DNA of 64,000 nucleotides from Prorocentrum cordatum (Eukaryota; Sar; Dinophyceae; Prorocentrales; Prorocentraceae): the NCBI GenBank assembly GCA_963575745.1, contig CAUYUJ010017982.1:455413-519412 (forward strand). Reading direction: 5' to 3'. The notes under the pieces are model-generated. The model searched no databases, had not been told where the DNA came from, and saw nothing but the letters and a program-made list of their open reading frames with translations. The position numbers were made by a program, and so were the translations under genes. This document shows positions 1 through 10,199 of the stretch, piece by piece; within the stretch, counting starts at the first letter, position 1; every line of letters begins with the position of its first letter.

Positions 1-437
1 AACTAAGATGAAGCGAAGCTGAAGCTAAGCTAAAGGTAAGCTAAAGCTATGATAAAGCTAAGACGAAGCTAAAACTAAGCTAAAGCTAAGCTAAAGCTAA
101 GCTCAAGCTAAGCTACAGTTAAGCTAGAAAGCGAAGCTAAAGCTAAGCTGAAGCTAAGCTAAAGCTAAGCTAAAGCTAAGCTAAAGCTAAGCTGAAGCAA
201 AGCTAAAGCTAAGCTAAAGCTAGTATAACGCTAAACTAAAGCTAAGCGAAAGCTAAACTAAAGCTAAGCTAAACCTAAGCGGCTAAAGCTAAGCTAAAGC
301 TAGCCTGAAGCTAAGCTAAAGCTAAGCTGCGGCTAAAGCTATAGCTAAAGCTAAGCGGCTAAAGCTAAGCTAAAGCTAGTTTAAAGTTAAGCTAAAGCTA
401 AGCTAAAGCTAAGCTAAAGCTGAAGCTAAAGCTAAAA
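1..437. repeat. AAGCTAA-type tandem array
   Basis: The first 437 bases are an imperfect tandem array built from AGCTAA and AAGCTAA words, with occasional variants such as GCGGCTAA. It runs off the left edge, so its full size is unknown. It is not a TTTAGGG-type telomere repeat. From 438 to about 700 there is unique GC-rich sequence with two short direct repeats (GGGGGAACCGC) and no supportable gene. Confidence 0.95.
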
Positions 438-699
438 CTCCCAGGGGACTGGGGGAACCGCGGGGCGGATCCTGGGGGAACCGCCTGGGGCGGGCAACAC
501 TGCCTGGCCCTTTTACGCCAACAAGGTAAAAACCCTTCCAGGCAGAGCCTAGGTAGGGAATAAGAACGCAACATAGAGGCACGCCGTGCCCCTCGTTTCC
601 CTCAAGTCCGTGGCGGGGCAAGCCTGCACAGGCCCTCGGCCAACAAAAATCCGGGCGAATGACCCAGCCATATGCAGTTGTGGGTTCCGAAAATGTGAA

Positions 700-2205
700 C
701 GTTTTCTTCCGTGACGCTCCCTATGAAGCCACGAACCGCTGCACTGGGTGGGGGGTGGCGCATGCGGGCGGTAGCATTGGGGCCGTCGGTGGGGCTCCCT
801 ATGGGGCCACGAAGCGCTGTACTGGCTGGGTGAACATACAAAATTGAATGTGGGACGCATGCGGCCGGTGTCACTGGGACCTTCGGTGAAGCTCTCCATG
901 GGGCCGCGAAGCGCTGCATTGGGTGGGGGGGAACGCGCGCGGGCGGTGGCAGTGGGGCCGTCGGTGGAACTCCCTATGGGGCCAGGAAGCGCTGTACTGG
1001 GCGGGCGAAAATGCCAAATTGGGTGGGTGGGACGCTGGCGGGCCGTCTGGGGGCTTCTTCAGTGGAGCTCCCTATGGGGCCCCGAAGCGCTGTACTGAGT
1101 GGGTGGAAATGCCAAATAGGGCGCGTGGTGCGCATGCGTGCGGCCCCACTGGGGGCTTCGGTGGAGCTCCCTATGGGGCCGCGAAGCGCTGTGCTGGGTG
1201 GGCGAAACTGCCAAATTAAGTGTGCGGCGCGCACGCGGGCGGTCCCAGTGGGGGCTTCGGTGGAGCTCCCCATGGGGCCACGAAACGCTGAACTGGGTAT
1301 GTGAACGCGCCAAATTTCGTTTTCGCATACGGATGGTGGCGCTGGCCTTTTCGGTGGGGCCCACTATGAAGCCACGAAACGCTGTACTGGGTGGGAAGAC
1401 GCATGCGGACGGTACCACTGGGACCTTCGGCGGGGCTCCCTGTGGGCTCACGAAATGCGTGGGGCGGGGGAACGCATGCGGACGGCAGCGCCGGCACCTT
1501 CGGCGGGGCTCCCTGTGGGACCACAAAACGCTGTACTGCGGGGGGGGGGGGGGGGGCGCATGCGGACGGTAGCAATGGGACCTTCGATGGAGCTCCCTAT
1601 GGGGCCACGAAGCGCTGTACTGGGTGGGCGAACGCACGGTGGCGGACGCATGCGGGCGGCGCCACTGCAACCTTCGGTGGGGCCCCTTATGGGGCCACGA
1701 AACGCTGCACTGGCTGGGTGAATCGAAGGGAGCAATGGCTGTACTGGGCGGTGGCGGACGCATGCGGGCGGCGTCACCGGGACCTTTCGGTGGAGCCCCC
1801 TTATGGGGCCACGAAGCGCTGTACCTGGTGGGCGAAACGCAGGGAACAAGGGCTGCGCTGGGTGGTGGCGGACGCACGCGGGCGGTGCCACTGGGACCTT
1901 CGGTGGAGCTCCCTATAGGGCCACGAAACGATGCCTGGGTGGTGGCGGACGCATGCGGGCGGTGCCATTGGGACCTTCGGTGGGGCCCCCAAGGCTGTGC
2001 CGGGTGGTTGCGGACGCACGCGGGCGGTGCCATTGGGACCTTCGGTGGAGCTCCCCACGGGGCCACGAAGCGCTGCACTGGGTGGGTGAAACGCAGGGAG
2101 CAAGGGCTGTGCTGGGTGGTGGCGGACGCGCGCGGGCGGTGCCACTGGGGGCTTCGGTGGAGCTCCCTATGGGGCCACGAAGCGCTGTGCTGCGTGGGTG
2201 AAACG
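700..2205 (+). repeat. degenerate ~90-bp satellite, array 1
   Basis: About 17 diverged units share the core CTTCGGTGGAGCTCCCTATG, followed by GGGGCCACGAAGCGCTG and a GGGTGGGCGAA spacer with CATGCGGGCGG. Spacing between cores is roughly 72 to 114 bases, averaging about 90. The same core occurs in the opposite orientation in the array at 24.29-25.13 kb, and diverged units occur near 5.38 kb and 6.7-6.96 kb. Many overlapping open frames on both strands run through it; their peptides are translations of the satellite and I do not call them genes. Confidence 0.9.
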
Positions 2206-2209
2206 CATG

Positions 2210-2310
2210 GAAGAGGGAGGAGGGAGGAGGGGGAAGAGGAGGAGAGGAGATGAGGAAAGGAACGCGGGGGCCGTCTCTTCAAAACGGGGACCCAACACCA
2301 CGAGATAATT
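2210..2310 (-). repeat. dispersed motif R2, copy 1, beside a purine tract
   Basis: A GGA-rich tract (2210-2257) is followed at 2258-2306 by a conserved ~45-bp motif that contains TCTTCAAAACGGGGACCC. Copies lie at 4561-4610 and 7626-7670, again each beside a simple purine tract. On the minus strand every copy begins GTGGTGTTGGG or GTGCTGCTGGG and leads into a pyrimidine-rich tract, which resembles the start of an intron with a GT donor. That reading is inference. Confidence 0.6.
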
Positions 2311-2635
2311 GGGAATAGAACGTAAGCACACTGTAAGTGCGTTTGCTACGGAACAGCGAAAATTCTGCGATTTTGCACGGCAGCCAGCCGAAGCTGTGTT
2401 AAACCAGGAAAAAGCAAAAGGGCCTAGACAGGTTTCAACAAGCATAAAGCAGGCCCCGGGGGAAGCATCGCTCCGACGAGTCGGGGCGCGACGCTCTACA
2501 CGGACGTACCAACTGACTGTATATACACACAAGGGAGCAACAAGGCGGCAGCAGCAACCTCAAGCCAGGCACACGAAGTCATACATCAGGTGGGGGCGGA
2601 CAGCACGGTGTCGTACACGATCAGGGCGCGCACGA

Positions 2636-3066
2636 CGTCGCGCAGGGAGCGTGGGGGAAACGCACTATCACAGTCCCAGCAAGACCGTCCCACTTCCACC
2701 ACCACATGCAAGTACAATGTATATGTGATTACGCCGCCGGCCAGCGCGACGAAAGTAACATTCGTCAGTGGCAATAGGCGAAGCGTGCGAAACTCATGCC
2801 GACATGCGTCTAGCACAGAGGTGGACTATGTGAAACTCGCGGTCGATGCCGAAATTCATCTAGCACAGAGGTGGACTATATGAAACTCGCGGTCGACGTC
2901 GCACGAGAGGCGTGGGGGAGCACACCCCGTCACAGTCATAGCAATATTGTCCCACTCCACCATCATATGCAAGTAACGTGTACGTGTGATAACGCCGTCG
3001 GCCGACAAGACTAAACAACATTCGCCAATCGGATACGGCAAAGCGTATGAAACTCATGTCATAGTG
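2636..3066. repeat. tandem duplication behind the ORF at 3.07-3.89 kb
   Basis: A unit containing GTGGGGGA, a CACAGTC...CAGCAA stretch, CATATGCAAGTA, GTGATTACGCCG and GAAACTCATG is present at about 2636-2810 and again, diverged, at 2905-3066. Between them a 49-bp piece (CATCTAGCACAGAGGTGGAC and following) is tandemly duplicated at 2808-2856 and 2857-2900. The block lies just downstream of the minus-strand stop codon at 3071, where a 3' untranslated region would be expected. Confidence 0.75.
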
Positions 3067-3070
3067 CGTC

Positions 3071-3885
3071 TCACTCGGGCAGACTCTGTTGAACAAACTC
3101 TTCCATGGCCCCTGGAGGTGCAGCCCCGACCGCGCGACGCCCGCCCACCTCGGCCGGAGCTCTGATGAACAGCTGGCGCAAACGCGTGCCCGAAGGCAGC
3201 GAGCGCGCGGCGGAGCCGGCAGCTGGGATCGTCACCTGCTCCGTCTGGTCCACGCTCTTGATGCACAGGTGAACTTTCTTCTTGCCCTGATCGTCACACT
3301 TGGCGATGCGGAACAATCGCACTTGATCCCAAGCGTCCTCCAGTTTCTCCTTGCAAAATCATTCCTTGTACCATAGCACCAAACTTCGTAGGTCTTGGCC
3401 CCCAGACTGTTCGTACGCTCTAAGAGCTTGTTCATGAAACCACGAAAGATATGAAGGTGAGGTGGACCCAACTGGTGGCCCCGCCCTGCTGAGCGCACGT
3501 TCTCGGTGTAGTTCTGGCCCTCGCTGCGGGCGGCTTCTATCTCTGGTAGGTTGGAGTTGAGGAGCCACGTGTCCACTCCCGGAGCCCAGAGATCTCGTAG
3601 CATCTGGGACGTCATGAGAACTTGTTTGATGAGGACAGCGACCACGTTCTGTTGTTGCTTGTTGAACCCCGTGTCGGCGAGAGCTCCCAGTCCTTTGTTC
3701 CGATCCTTCCGCGGCTTCTTCTGCTAGTCTCGACCGTTGCTTCGCGGTGGTACGGCAGCTCCTTGGGACGCCGAGGCTCCTGCTGACCCCGAACCTGGTG
3801 TAGGAGGAGCGCCTTTTGCCTTCTGAGTCGGGGGGGCGCCAGCGGTATCTCCTTCTTTGCGCTTGAGTGCCCAAGCAGGCTCCAT
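3071..3885 (-). pseudogene. retroelement-associated ORF (GHxLGPPH family), broken
   Basis: The frame opens at an ATG at 3885 (MEPAW...), with a low-complexity Ala/Gly/Pro segment, and reaches a TAG at 3724-3726. The same frame then continues with sequence that looks fully coding (KNVVAVLIKQVL-like helix, then GHQLGPPHLHIF at about 3440-3480). A one-base shift near 3330 moves it to a second frame (KEKLEDAWDQVRLF... to SLPE and a stop at 3071). From general knowledge, proteins with a GHxLGPPHxHxF segment are abundant in dinoflagellate genomes near retroelements; their function is not known to me. The ORF directly follows the zinc-finger end of a LINE reading frame, which suggests it is the last ORF of the same element. 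With one nonsense codon and one frameshift it is probably inactive unless these are sequencing errors. Confidence 0.6.
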
Positions 3886-3899
3886 TGTCGCCGTCGCCG

Positions 3900-4432
3900 T
3901 CTTCACGGGGTCGAGGTGTGGGGGGTGGGAGATGAGAATCTCGAATGTGCAGTTGAAGCTGAGCCAAATCATGATACGAAGCATCACCACATACAGGACA
4001 TTTCAGCGGCACACTCACGATAAGATACACAGCATGGGCAGACTCCACAAGTGCCCGTGCGAAACGCAACCTGCACATGTGATTTAGCCGACCTCCGAAA
4101 CGCAAACGTTTGCAAACAGCACGGGCACTGGTTGGTGATGACGCATTTCAGGATGTTCGATGTCTTGCCGTGCGTGCCACTTTTCGTGAAAGTGCTGTGC
4201 ATCGTGAGGGCCTTGCGGGATTCAAACGCAGCGCCACACAAGGACCCATCGCCGTTGAGGCAAGTGCATTTGTATCTGAGCTCAGCCCTGGTCCAGCCCT
4301 CCTCCCTCTTGTTAGGGAACTCACCTAGGTCGATGATGGGCCCCATGCGGCCCAATTGGTACAGCTTACGGACCGCTCTAACATCAGTGCCGAGAAACCT
4401 GTGCTCAACAAGATCATCCTCAAACAGCTGAT
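3900..4432 (-). pseudogene. LINE-type ORF2 C-terminus with C2H2-like fingers
   Basis: Minus-strand sequence from about 4432 reads FEDDLVEHRFLG, LYQLGRMGPIIDLGEFP, then Cys/His clusters: CTCLNGDGSLCG...H, CVITNQCPCC...H and, after a frameshift near 4020, LKCPVCGDASYHD...HIRDSHL. The series of CxxC...H units is typical of the C-terminal zinc-finger tail of dinoflagellate LINE proteins, where they probably help nucleic-acid binding. The polymerase part is not seen upstream; the frame enters from an interval (4433-5000) that looks like an intron, since an ATC-rich tract ends in CAG just before CTGTTTGAGG. The end overlaps the start of the downstream ORF at 3885. The assignment is from motif pattern only. 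Confidence 0.6.
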
Positions 4433-4615
4433 GATGATGGTGATGAGGATGTGGATGAGGATGGTGCTGCAGATGATGATGCTGATGGATGATGGGCGAT
4501 GGTGATGACACTGGCGATGATGCTGATGATGGGGAGAGGGACGGGGGGCAGCGGGAGGAAGGAACGCGGGGCGCTGTCTCTTCAAAACGAGGACCCAACA
4601 CCACAGGATGGTTAG
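4433..4615. repeat. GAT-rich tract plus dispersed motif R2, copy 2
   Basis: A (GAT)n-type stretch at about 4433-4530 leads to GGA-rich sequence and then the R2 motif at 4561-4610 (contains TCTTCAAAACGAGGACCC). On the minus strand this reads as motif, pyrimidine tract, CAG, then LINE coding sequence, so it could be intronic. Confidence 0.6.
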
Positions 4616-4744
4616 GACAAAAATCATGACATCGGGGGTCTGGGGGGAGGGGGGCGCCTTGATCTCCAACTGGCGCTCCTGGAGACCGCGCAGGTCCGCC
4701 GTCAGCCCGGCCCTCGCGGCCGACTTCGAGCTGTACCTGCGGCG

Positions 4745-4793
4745 CGCTCGTCATCGACGTCGCCGTCGCCGTCGCAGTCGCCGTCGCCGTCGA

Positions 4794-4855
<62 letters not shown>

Positions 4856-4860
4856 TCCTT
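4745..4860. repeat. CGT/CGC trinucleotide tract
   Basis: Imperfect (CGTCGC)n and (CGT)n. It produces open frames of poly-Arg, poly-Thr or poly-Val type on both strands that are not genes. A similar tract lies at 8625-8900. Confidence 0.9.
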
Positions 4861-5039
4861 TTGGTTGGGGTGCGGCTTGGGACTTGGTTTCGAAGCGGAT
4901 CTGGCCGTGGCGACCCTGGCCTCCCTGGCAGGCTCGACAGATACCCAGCCGGGCGAAGGGCCTCACCGTATCCACCCGCGTGTGGCGCAGGGGGCGCCCA
5001 TGTCTCCTTAGAGGCTGTGCGCCGCAGGGCAGTGCGGTT

Positions 5040-5170
5040 CTTGCCATCGCTCGGACGTCCATTTCCCGTGCGTTTGTCGGTTTCGTGCGCGTTTTTTTTT
5101 GCTCGATGGCCCAGGATGGTCCTCGATGGTTTTCGCCGAGAAAAAAGGCACACGTCCGAGCGATGCCAAG
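5040..5170. mobile_element. 131-bp short TIR element, copy 1
   Basis: The ends are near-perfect inverted repeats: positions 5040-5058 (CTTGCCATCGCTCGGACGT) match the reverse complement of 5152-5170 with one mismatch. The interior holds a T-run followed by GATGGTCCTCGATGG and CGCCGAGAAAAAA. A second copy with the same ends and interior is at 46451-46581. Length and ends fit a MITE-like non-autonomous element, or an introner. No target-site duplication is obvious. Confidence 0.75.
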
Positions 5171-6185
5171 GGTAAGAGGCCTGCGGAGTCAGCGCGCGCA
5201 GGCGCGCCGAATCCCCTGCGGGACGATCCGCGTGAGAGGTGCGCGTGGGGAGGTGTGCCGAGTTGGGCGGTGGTAGCGTGCAAAACAGATCCCGCCGGGC
5301 CGGCAGAAGGAGCACGATCCGCATGCGGCGTGTGAGGACTTGGGCGCTGGGATGCCACGCGAACCCGCTCGCCGGCGCCGTAGGTGGAGCTCCTTATGGG
5401 GCACCGCGTGGGGTGCCTACCGTCTTGGGCAGGGGGCCGCATGTGGGCGTGCGCCTCACGACTTGCCGCGCCCTCCGTCGCTGTGGGTGCTTCGGAATGG
5501 CCGTCGCCCCTCCCCACTGTTGCCGTCCTGCCAGGCCGACGGCCCGCTGCGCTGCTCCCCGCACCAACCCCGGATCTGCCGCCCGGCAGTGTGTCTGTCG
5601 CACGCAGCCAGCGGATCAAGAGCGGCGGCCTCACTGCGAGGATCGCTGGCCGCCAGCCCCGCCAGGCCCTGCCGTGTGGCAGCCTGCCCTGGCGGCATCC
5701 TGCTTTTCCGCCACGCGCCTCACTGTGGCCCGCCCGCTGGCTCCACGTCGTGGGATTCAGCAGCGAGCTCATCTCGCGGGAAATTCCCGCGCCACGCACA
5801 CCGCGGGCAGAGACGCCCCGTAGGGCACAGCGCCCCTGGGCGTCAGTTTTGGCAACTGCCTCGCCTCCCAACGATCGCGCGACGCCGTCGGTCGGCGACT
5901 TCCCGCCGCTCGCTGCCCTCCCGCCCTGGCTGCGCCTTTCTGGCGCTGCGGCCCCTTACCCCGGCAACGCCTGCCGCCCGCTGCCAGCCGCCGCCTGCGG
6001 GACCCTGGCGCCGCTACTCGCTACTCCCCACCGCCCCCCGCCACTGCCCCGTGAAGGGCCGGCGTCTTCCCCCCCTCTGTCACCTTCCAGCTCCCAAGGC
6101 GTTCTTGGTTGCTTCACTTAGCCCGGCTTTAGTTCGCCTCGTCGGGCGTGCGACTTTGAACGCTCGAGTAGCTATCTGCCCTGGC
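5171..6185. other. GC-rich stretch without a supportable gene
   Basis: Overlapping open frames exist on both strands, but they look like products of GC-rich sequence (Arg/Pro/Ala-rich). Near 5384-5410 there is one diverged monomer of the 90-bp satellite core (GGTGGAGCTCCTTATGGGGC). I see no reliable gene, RNA or promoter. Confidence 0.6.
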
Positions 6186-6189
6186 TGAG

Positions 6190-6670
6190 TGCGACCGAAA
6201 AGTGTGCGTGTGGTGTGCGTGTGTGTGTGTGTGTGGTGTGTGTGTGTGTCGTGTGTGTGTGTGTGTCGTGTGTGTGTGTCGTGTGTGTGTGTGTGTGTGT
6301 CGTGTGTCGTGTGTCGTGTGTGTCGTGTGTCGTGTGTGTGTGTGCGTGTGCGTGCGTGTGCGTGCGTGCGCGGGTGTGTCTGTGTGTATTTACGTGTGTG
6401 TCCGTCTGTCCGTCCGTCCGTCCGTCCGTCTGTCCGTCTGTCCGTCTGTCCGTCTGTCCGTCTGTCTGTATGTCTGTCTGTCTGTCTGTCTGTCTGTCTG
6501 CCTGTCTGTCTGCCTGTCTGTCCGTCCGTCCGTATGTCTGTATATCTGTATGTCTGTCTGTCTGTGTGTCTGTGTGTCTGTCTGTCTGTCTGTCTGTCCG
6601 TCTGGCCGTCTGTCCGTCTGTCCGTCGGTCCGTCTGTCCGTCTGTCCGTCTGTCCGTCTGTGTCTGTGTG
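6190..6670. repeat. GTGTGTC / GTCTGTCC microsatellite
   Basis: From 6200 to about 6370 the sequence is (TG)n with CGTGTG interruptions; from about 6400 to 6665 it becomes TCTG and TCCG tetranucleotides. Long frames in all registers (Cys/Val-rich on plus, Thr/Asp/Arg-rich on minus) are artefacts of the repeat. Confidence 0.95.
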
Positions 6671-6699
6671 TGGGCGTCTCCGTGTGCCGGGCATGCGTT

Positions 6700-6960
6700 G
6701 GGTCGAGGACCGCGGGTGGGCGCCCCCGCCTGTGGGGCACGCTCCGTGCGAGGGGTGTGCCGAAGAGTGGGCGGGGGGCCGCATGCGGGCGCCCTCAGAT
6801 GGGGGGGAGGGGGGGGCCGCCGGCGGGCAGATCCCTGCCGGGGTGTGCCGACGTGGGCGGGGGCCGCACGCGGGCGCCGGCCCGCGGGGGGCTCTCCCTG
6901 CACGGGCACGGCAGCGCGCGAGGGGTGTGCCGAAGCGTGCGGAGCGCGGGCGGAAGAGGG
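6700..6960. repeat. diverged satellite-like units
   Basis: Three or so copies of GAGGGGTGTGCCGA followed by a GGGCGGGGGCCGCAYGCGGGCGCC-like stretch are spaced about 80-100 bases apart. Both blocks also occur in the 24.29-25.13 kb array read on the minus strand, so this looks like an old, GC-rich remnant of the same satellite family. Confidence 0.55.
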
Positions 6961-7544
6961 GGGGAAGTGGGGGGGGGGGGGGGCGACGGGGGCGATGGCC
7001 AAGGCCACGCCAACGGCGGTGTCCGTTGGCGGCGGTGACGGTAATCTGGTGTTTGCGGCGCCGAACTCGCGCAGAGCAGATGGCAGGGAAACGCGAACAA
7101 CGCTGTCCTGCGGTTGGGTTGGCCACGAAACACCCCGGCCTGCAATACCGAAACCAGCATCGCCGCTGCCTGCATCGCCGTCAGCGTGTCTGCGGGAGGG
7201 GGGTCGGGAAGGAGACCAGAGGCCCAACGGCACAGGAGGGCTGGGAGCAGGAGGGGGAGGCGGGGGGGACGAGGGCGAGGAGGGTCGGGAAGGGCAAGGG
7301 GGCGCGCGCCGCCGCGGAAGGGAAGCAGAGACCCAGTGGCACGGGAACGCCGGGAGCAGGAGGGGGGAGCGTTTGGGCACGGGGGCACGAGGCGGCTCGC
7401 AGCCGCTGGAGGGCAGGCGAGTGGCGGCGACGGGAGGCGGCAGCAGGCGGGCCGTTTGGGCGGTGGCTACAAGGGGGCGGAAGTGAGGGAGGGGAAGGAG
7501 GAGAGCGGCGCAAGACAGATCACCTGGATGCAGAATCCTTGAAC

Positions 7545-7672
7545 CTGGAGGAGGAGGAGGAGGAGGAGGAGGAGGAGGAGGAGGAGGAGGAGGAGGAGGA
7601 GGAGGAGGAGGAGAGAGGGGAGGCGCGCGGCGCTGCGAAGAGGAAACGAGGACCCAGCAGCACAGCAAGGTT
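7545..7672. repeat. (GGA)n tract plus dispersed motif R2, copy 3
   Basis: A pure (GGA)n run at 7545-7615 is followed by the third R2 copy (7626-7670, containing AAACGAGGACCCAGCAGCAC). The arrangement, purine tract then motif, is the same as at 2.2 and 4.5 kb. Confidence 0.7.
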
Positions 7673-7689
7673 GAAGCACAGCAGGGATG

Positions 7690-8415
7690 AGCACAGATGT
7701 TGGAATCGCTGTCGCTCCTCCCGTCTTCGTCGTCATCGTCGTCGTGCAGGCGCTCTCGAGGCCGTCCATACCTTAGGTTGATTGCAGATCTGCCCTGCGC
7801 CACAATGCTAAACCTATCCCTCGGAGGCTTAGCGGCAAACTCAAGTAGCCAGGGCTCCAAACGTTCACCCTGGGGCCTGAGCCTGATAGGAAACAATTTT
7901 GAAGATGGACCAACGAAGTGAACGATCACCAAGACTTGTAATCGATAAGATGGTCGCCACTTTCGCTTGAATGGTGCACGAATGCCACCCGTCATTTCTG
8001 CCTTCCGACTCAGCAGTTCTCCTCGAAACGCTGCGCTTCGCGGGCGCAATCGCTTTACGTGCTCCAAGGGTGTTATTTTTGTTCCACTAGCTCCACGAGA
8101 GCGCATCTCCCGCGGAACAAAAAAACAAATACTTGGTAGTGCGCGAATGGGAAGAGCTCGACAGTCCATTGCAGTATCGCTGCAATTCGTTTTCCACATT
8201 TGCTGTCTCTCTGGTCCAGGGCGGATGCGTAAAACGTGCACGCCTCTGTCAGTGCTCATCCACAGCACGCATACTGTAGCCATCGCGGACAGCCAACGCG
8301 TAGCCAGATCTCCGTGTGGAATGCGGACGCTTCGTCCTATTGCTCTGCAGGGGGCTCCGTAGAGCTCAGGTGAGCATGGGTGAGCGGTGCATGGCGGCAG
8401 AGCCGACGCTGGCAA
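7690..8415 (-). CDS. hypothetical protein or exon
   Basis: A minus-strand frame of about 240 codons lies outside simple repeats and has mixed amino-acid composition: a Cys-containing N-terminal part, a basic central part (PFKRKWRPSYRLQVLVIVHF) and an acidic Asp-rich end just before the R2 motif. The frame continues into repeat-encoded polyproline, so its real 3' border is probably near 7690, perhaps at a splice site. I do not recognise a family. It could be a chance open frame, because GC-rich DNA gives long frames; confidence is low. Confidence 0.3.
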
Positions 8416-8624
8416 CCCCTTGCTCTGCGGGCCTCGCCATAGTTAGAAGCGACGCCCACCTCGACGAGGCCTGGCCGCACAACACCGCTGAAGCTCAGGG
8501 TGCGCATGGCTGCGCGAGAAGCCCAGCATGGTGCGGTTCAGCGCAAGCGCTGAATCACCTCCTGGCTGCTGCTGCTCACTAGTAGCCTCACGGTGGCGTG
8601 GCGGGAGCAGCAGCAGAAACTCCC

Positions 8625-8824
8625 CTTCTCGCCGTCGTCGCCGTCGTCGCCGACGCCGCCGTCGTTCTCGTCCAGGATACAGGTGCGGATCCGGCCGTGG
8701 GGATGAAGGCTCTCCTGGAGAGGCCAGATTCTTCTTCCTCCTCCCGTCGTGTCCGCCGCCGCCGCCGTCGCCGCTCAACAAAGAAAACCCACTCAGAATC
8801 GCCAACGAGAAACATCAAAAACGA

Positions 8825-8868
<44 letters not shown>

Positions 8869-8900
8869 TCGTCGCCGTCGTCGCCGTCGCCGGGCCGCCT
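8625..8900. repeat. CGT/CGC trinucleotide tracts
   Basis: Three stretches (about 8630-8665, 8740-8775 and 8820-8895) of (CGTCGC)n and (CGC)n, separated by short unique sequence. Poly-Arg and Asp/Gly-type frames here are not genes. Confidence 0.85.
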
Positions 8901-8914
8901 CGCGGCGAGGTCCT

Positions 8915-9440
8915 TCAGCTCTCCGCGCATTCGGTCGACCTGCGGGTCCCCCTGGACCTCGGCCGCGGGGGGGGTGCGGAGCGGGCGAGGGCCGGGTCCT
9001 CGGTGGCCAGCTGGCCGAGGCGCCAAGCTCGACGCCGCCGGGCGTGCTCGGCCCCGCCTGCCGTGCCTCGGCCCTCGGCAGAGACGAAGCCAGGACGAGG
9101 ACGAGATCGGGCGAGGATGCAGTCGACACCCGTACGACAAGGACGCCAAAGGCCCTGGAGGGCCATGCTGACGTTTTTCGAGTGGGGCTGGCCAGCGAGA
9201 GCGGCCAAGGATGGGCCGAAGGGGAAGGATGCAGAGGTAACCTTGGAGGATTGCTCATCCTTGCTATGCGGGTTGACCGTAAATCGAGAACCTCTGGGAT
9301 CCGGCGGCTCTGGAGGAAGTATTCGGGCGCCGCGGCCTTCTCGGAGCGTCCTGGAACGCTCTGGGAGCACTCCGGGGAAAAGGGATTTATCATCGTCCTA
9401 GGAGCTCGACCACAAGAAACCTTCCACAAGAAAACCACCC
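8915..9440 (-). other. possible coding fragment duplicated at 28.8-29.0 kb
   Basis: DNA at about 9170-9290 (CCAGCGAGAGCGGCCAAGGA, then CATCCTTGCTATGCGGGTTG) is recognisably related to 28895-29000. On the minus strand, the same frame in both gives a short conserved peptide pattern (GPSLAALAG here, GPSFATLVG there). That is consistent with an old duplicated exon of a repeated protein family, but the similarity is short and the family is unknown to me. Confidence 0.3.
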
Positions 9441-9621
9441 CCGAGACCCCAGGGCGTCTATTGTTTTTTGTTCTGGAAACGCCACGCTGTCCATGGCAAA
9501 ATCATCAAAGCCTACGAAACCCATCAGGGCACCCTGGAGGCAACCTCAGGGTGTTTCTTGGCATGGGTTTCCACTGCAGCCCCGTCCGATCGGCTGTCTC
9601 TACTGCTCTCGGGGGCTCGAG

Positions 9622-9835
9622 ACAAGTGTGATGAAAAACCAAGTGTGATAAACTAGTGTGATACACAAGCACAGGTGTGATCCAGAAACAAGTGTGTGTG
9701 TGTGTGTGTGTGTGTGCGTGTGTGTGTGTGCGTGTGTGTGTGTGGTGTGTGTGTGTGTGTGCGAGTGCGATGTTTTTCTCACACTTGTTCTTGTTTATCA
9801 AAATGTTGTATCACACCTGGTTTTAATCACACCTG
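9622..9835. mobile_element. foldback-like element with a TG-repeat core
   Basis: The left arm (about 9622-9681) is built of AAGTGTGAT / AGGTGTGAT words; the right arm (about 9777-9834) is its diverged inverted complement (TCACACTTG, ATCACACCTGG, AATCACACC). Between the arms is a (TG)n core at 9690-9765. Total length is about 214 bases. It resembles a small non-autonomous inverted-repeat element whose core became a microsatellite. Confidence 0.6.
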
Positions 9836-10044
9836 CCTTTTTACCATTCTTGTTCGGGGCGCGGACCATCGGGGGTGGACAGAACCCCCAACAGTGACAC
9901 GTCGATTAATGAATTGTCCGTTCTCGGTTCTCGAGAGGGCGCCGTGGCCGTTATTTTCCAGGCCTGCGCCCGCCAGGTTTGGGCCTCAGGTCGTTTTCAC
10001 TAAACCACGTTTTATTAAAGGGAGGTCTGTCCATCCCCGAGGAG

Positions 10045-10185
10045 GAGGGGGGGGGGGGGAGGAGCAGGAGGAGGAGCAGGAGGAGAGGAGGAGGAGGAGG
10101 AGGAGGAGGAGGAGACGAGGAGGAGGAGGAGGAGGAGAGGAGAGGAGGAGGAGGAGGAGGAGGAGGAGGAGGAGGAGGAGGAGAG
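10045..10185. repeat. (GGA)n tract
   Basis: A G-run followed by imperfect (GGA)n/(GGAGGAGA)n. Poly-Pro, poly-Leu and poly-Ser frames on the minus strand are artefacts of the repeat. Confidence 0.95.
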
Positions 10186-10199
10186 GGGCCGACCTCCGA

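Noticed and set aside
1-437. Telomeric repeat
   Set aside because: The unit is AAGCTAA/AGCTAA, not TTTAGGG or a close variant, and it does not show terminal G-strand asymmetry.
6189-7781. Long Cys/Val-rich plus-strand and Thr/Asp-rich minus-strand frames
   Set aside because: Both are readings of (TG)n, TCTG/TCCG and (GGA)n repeats.
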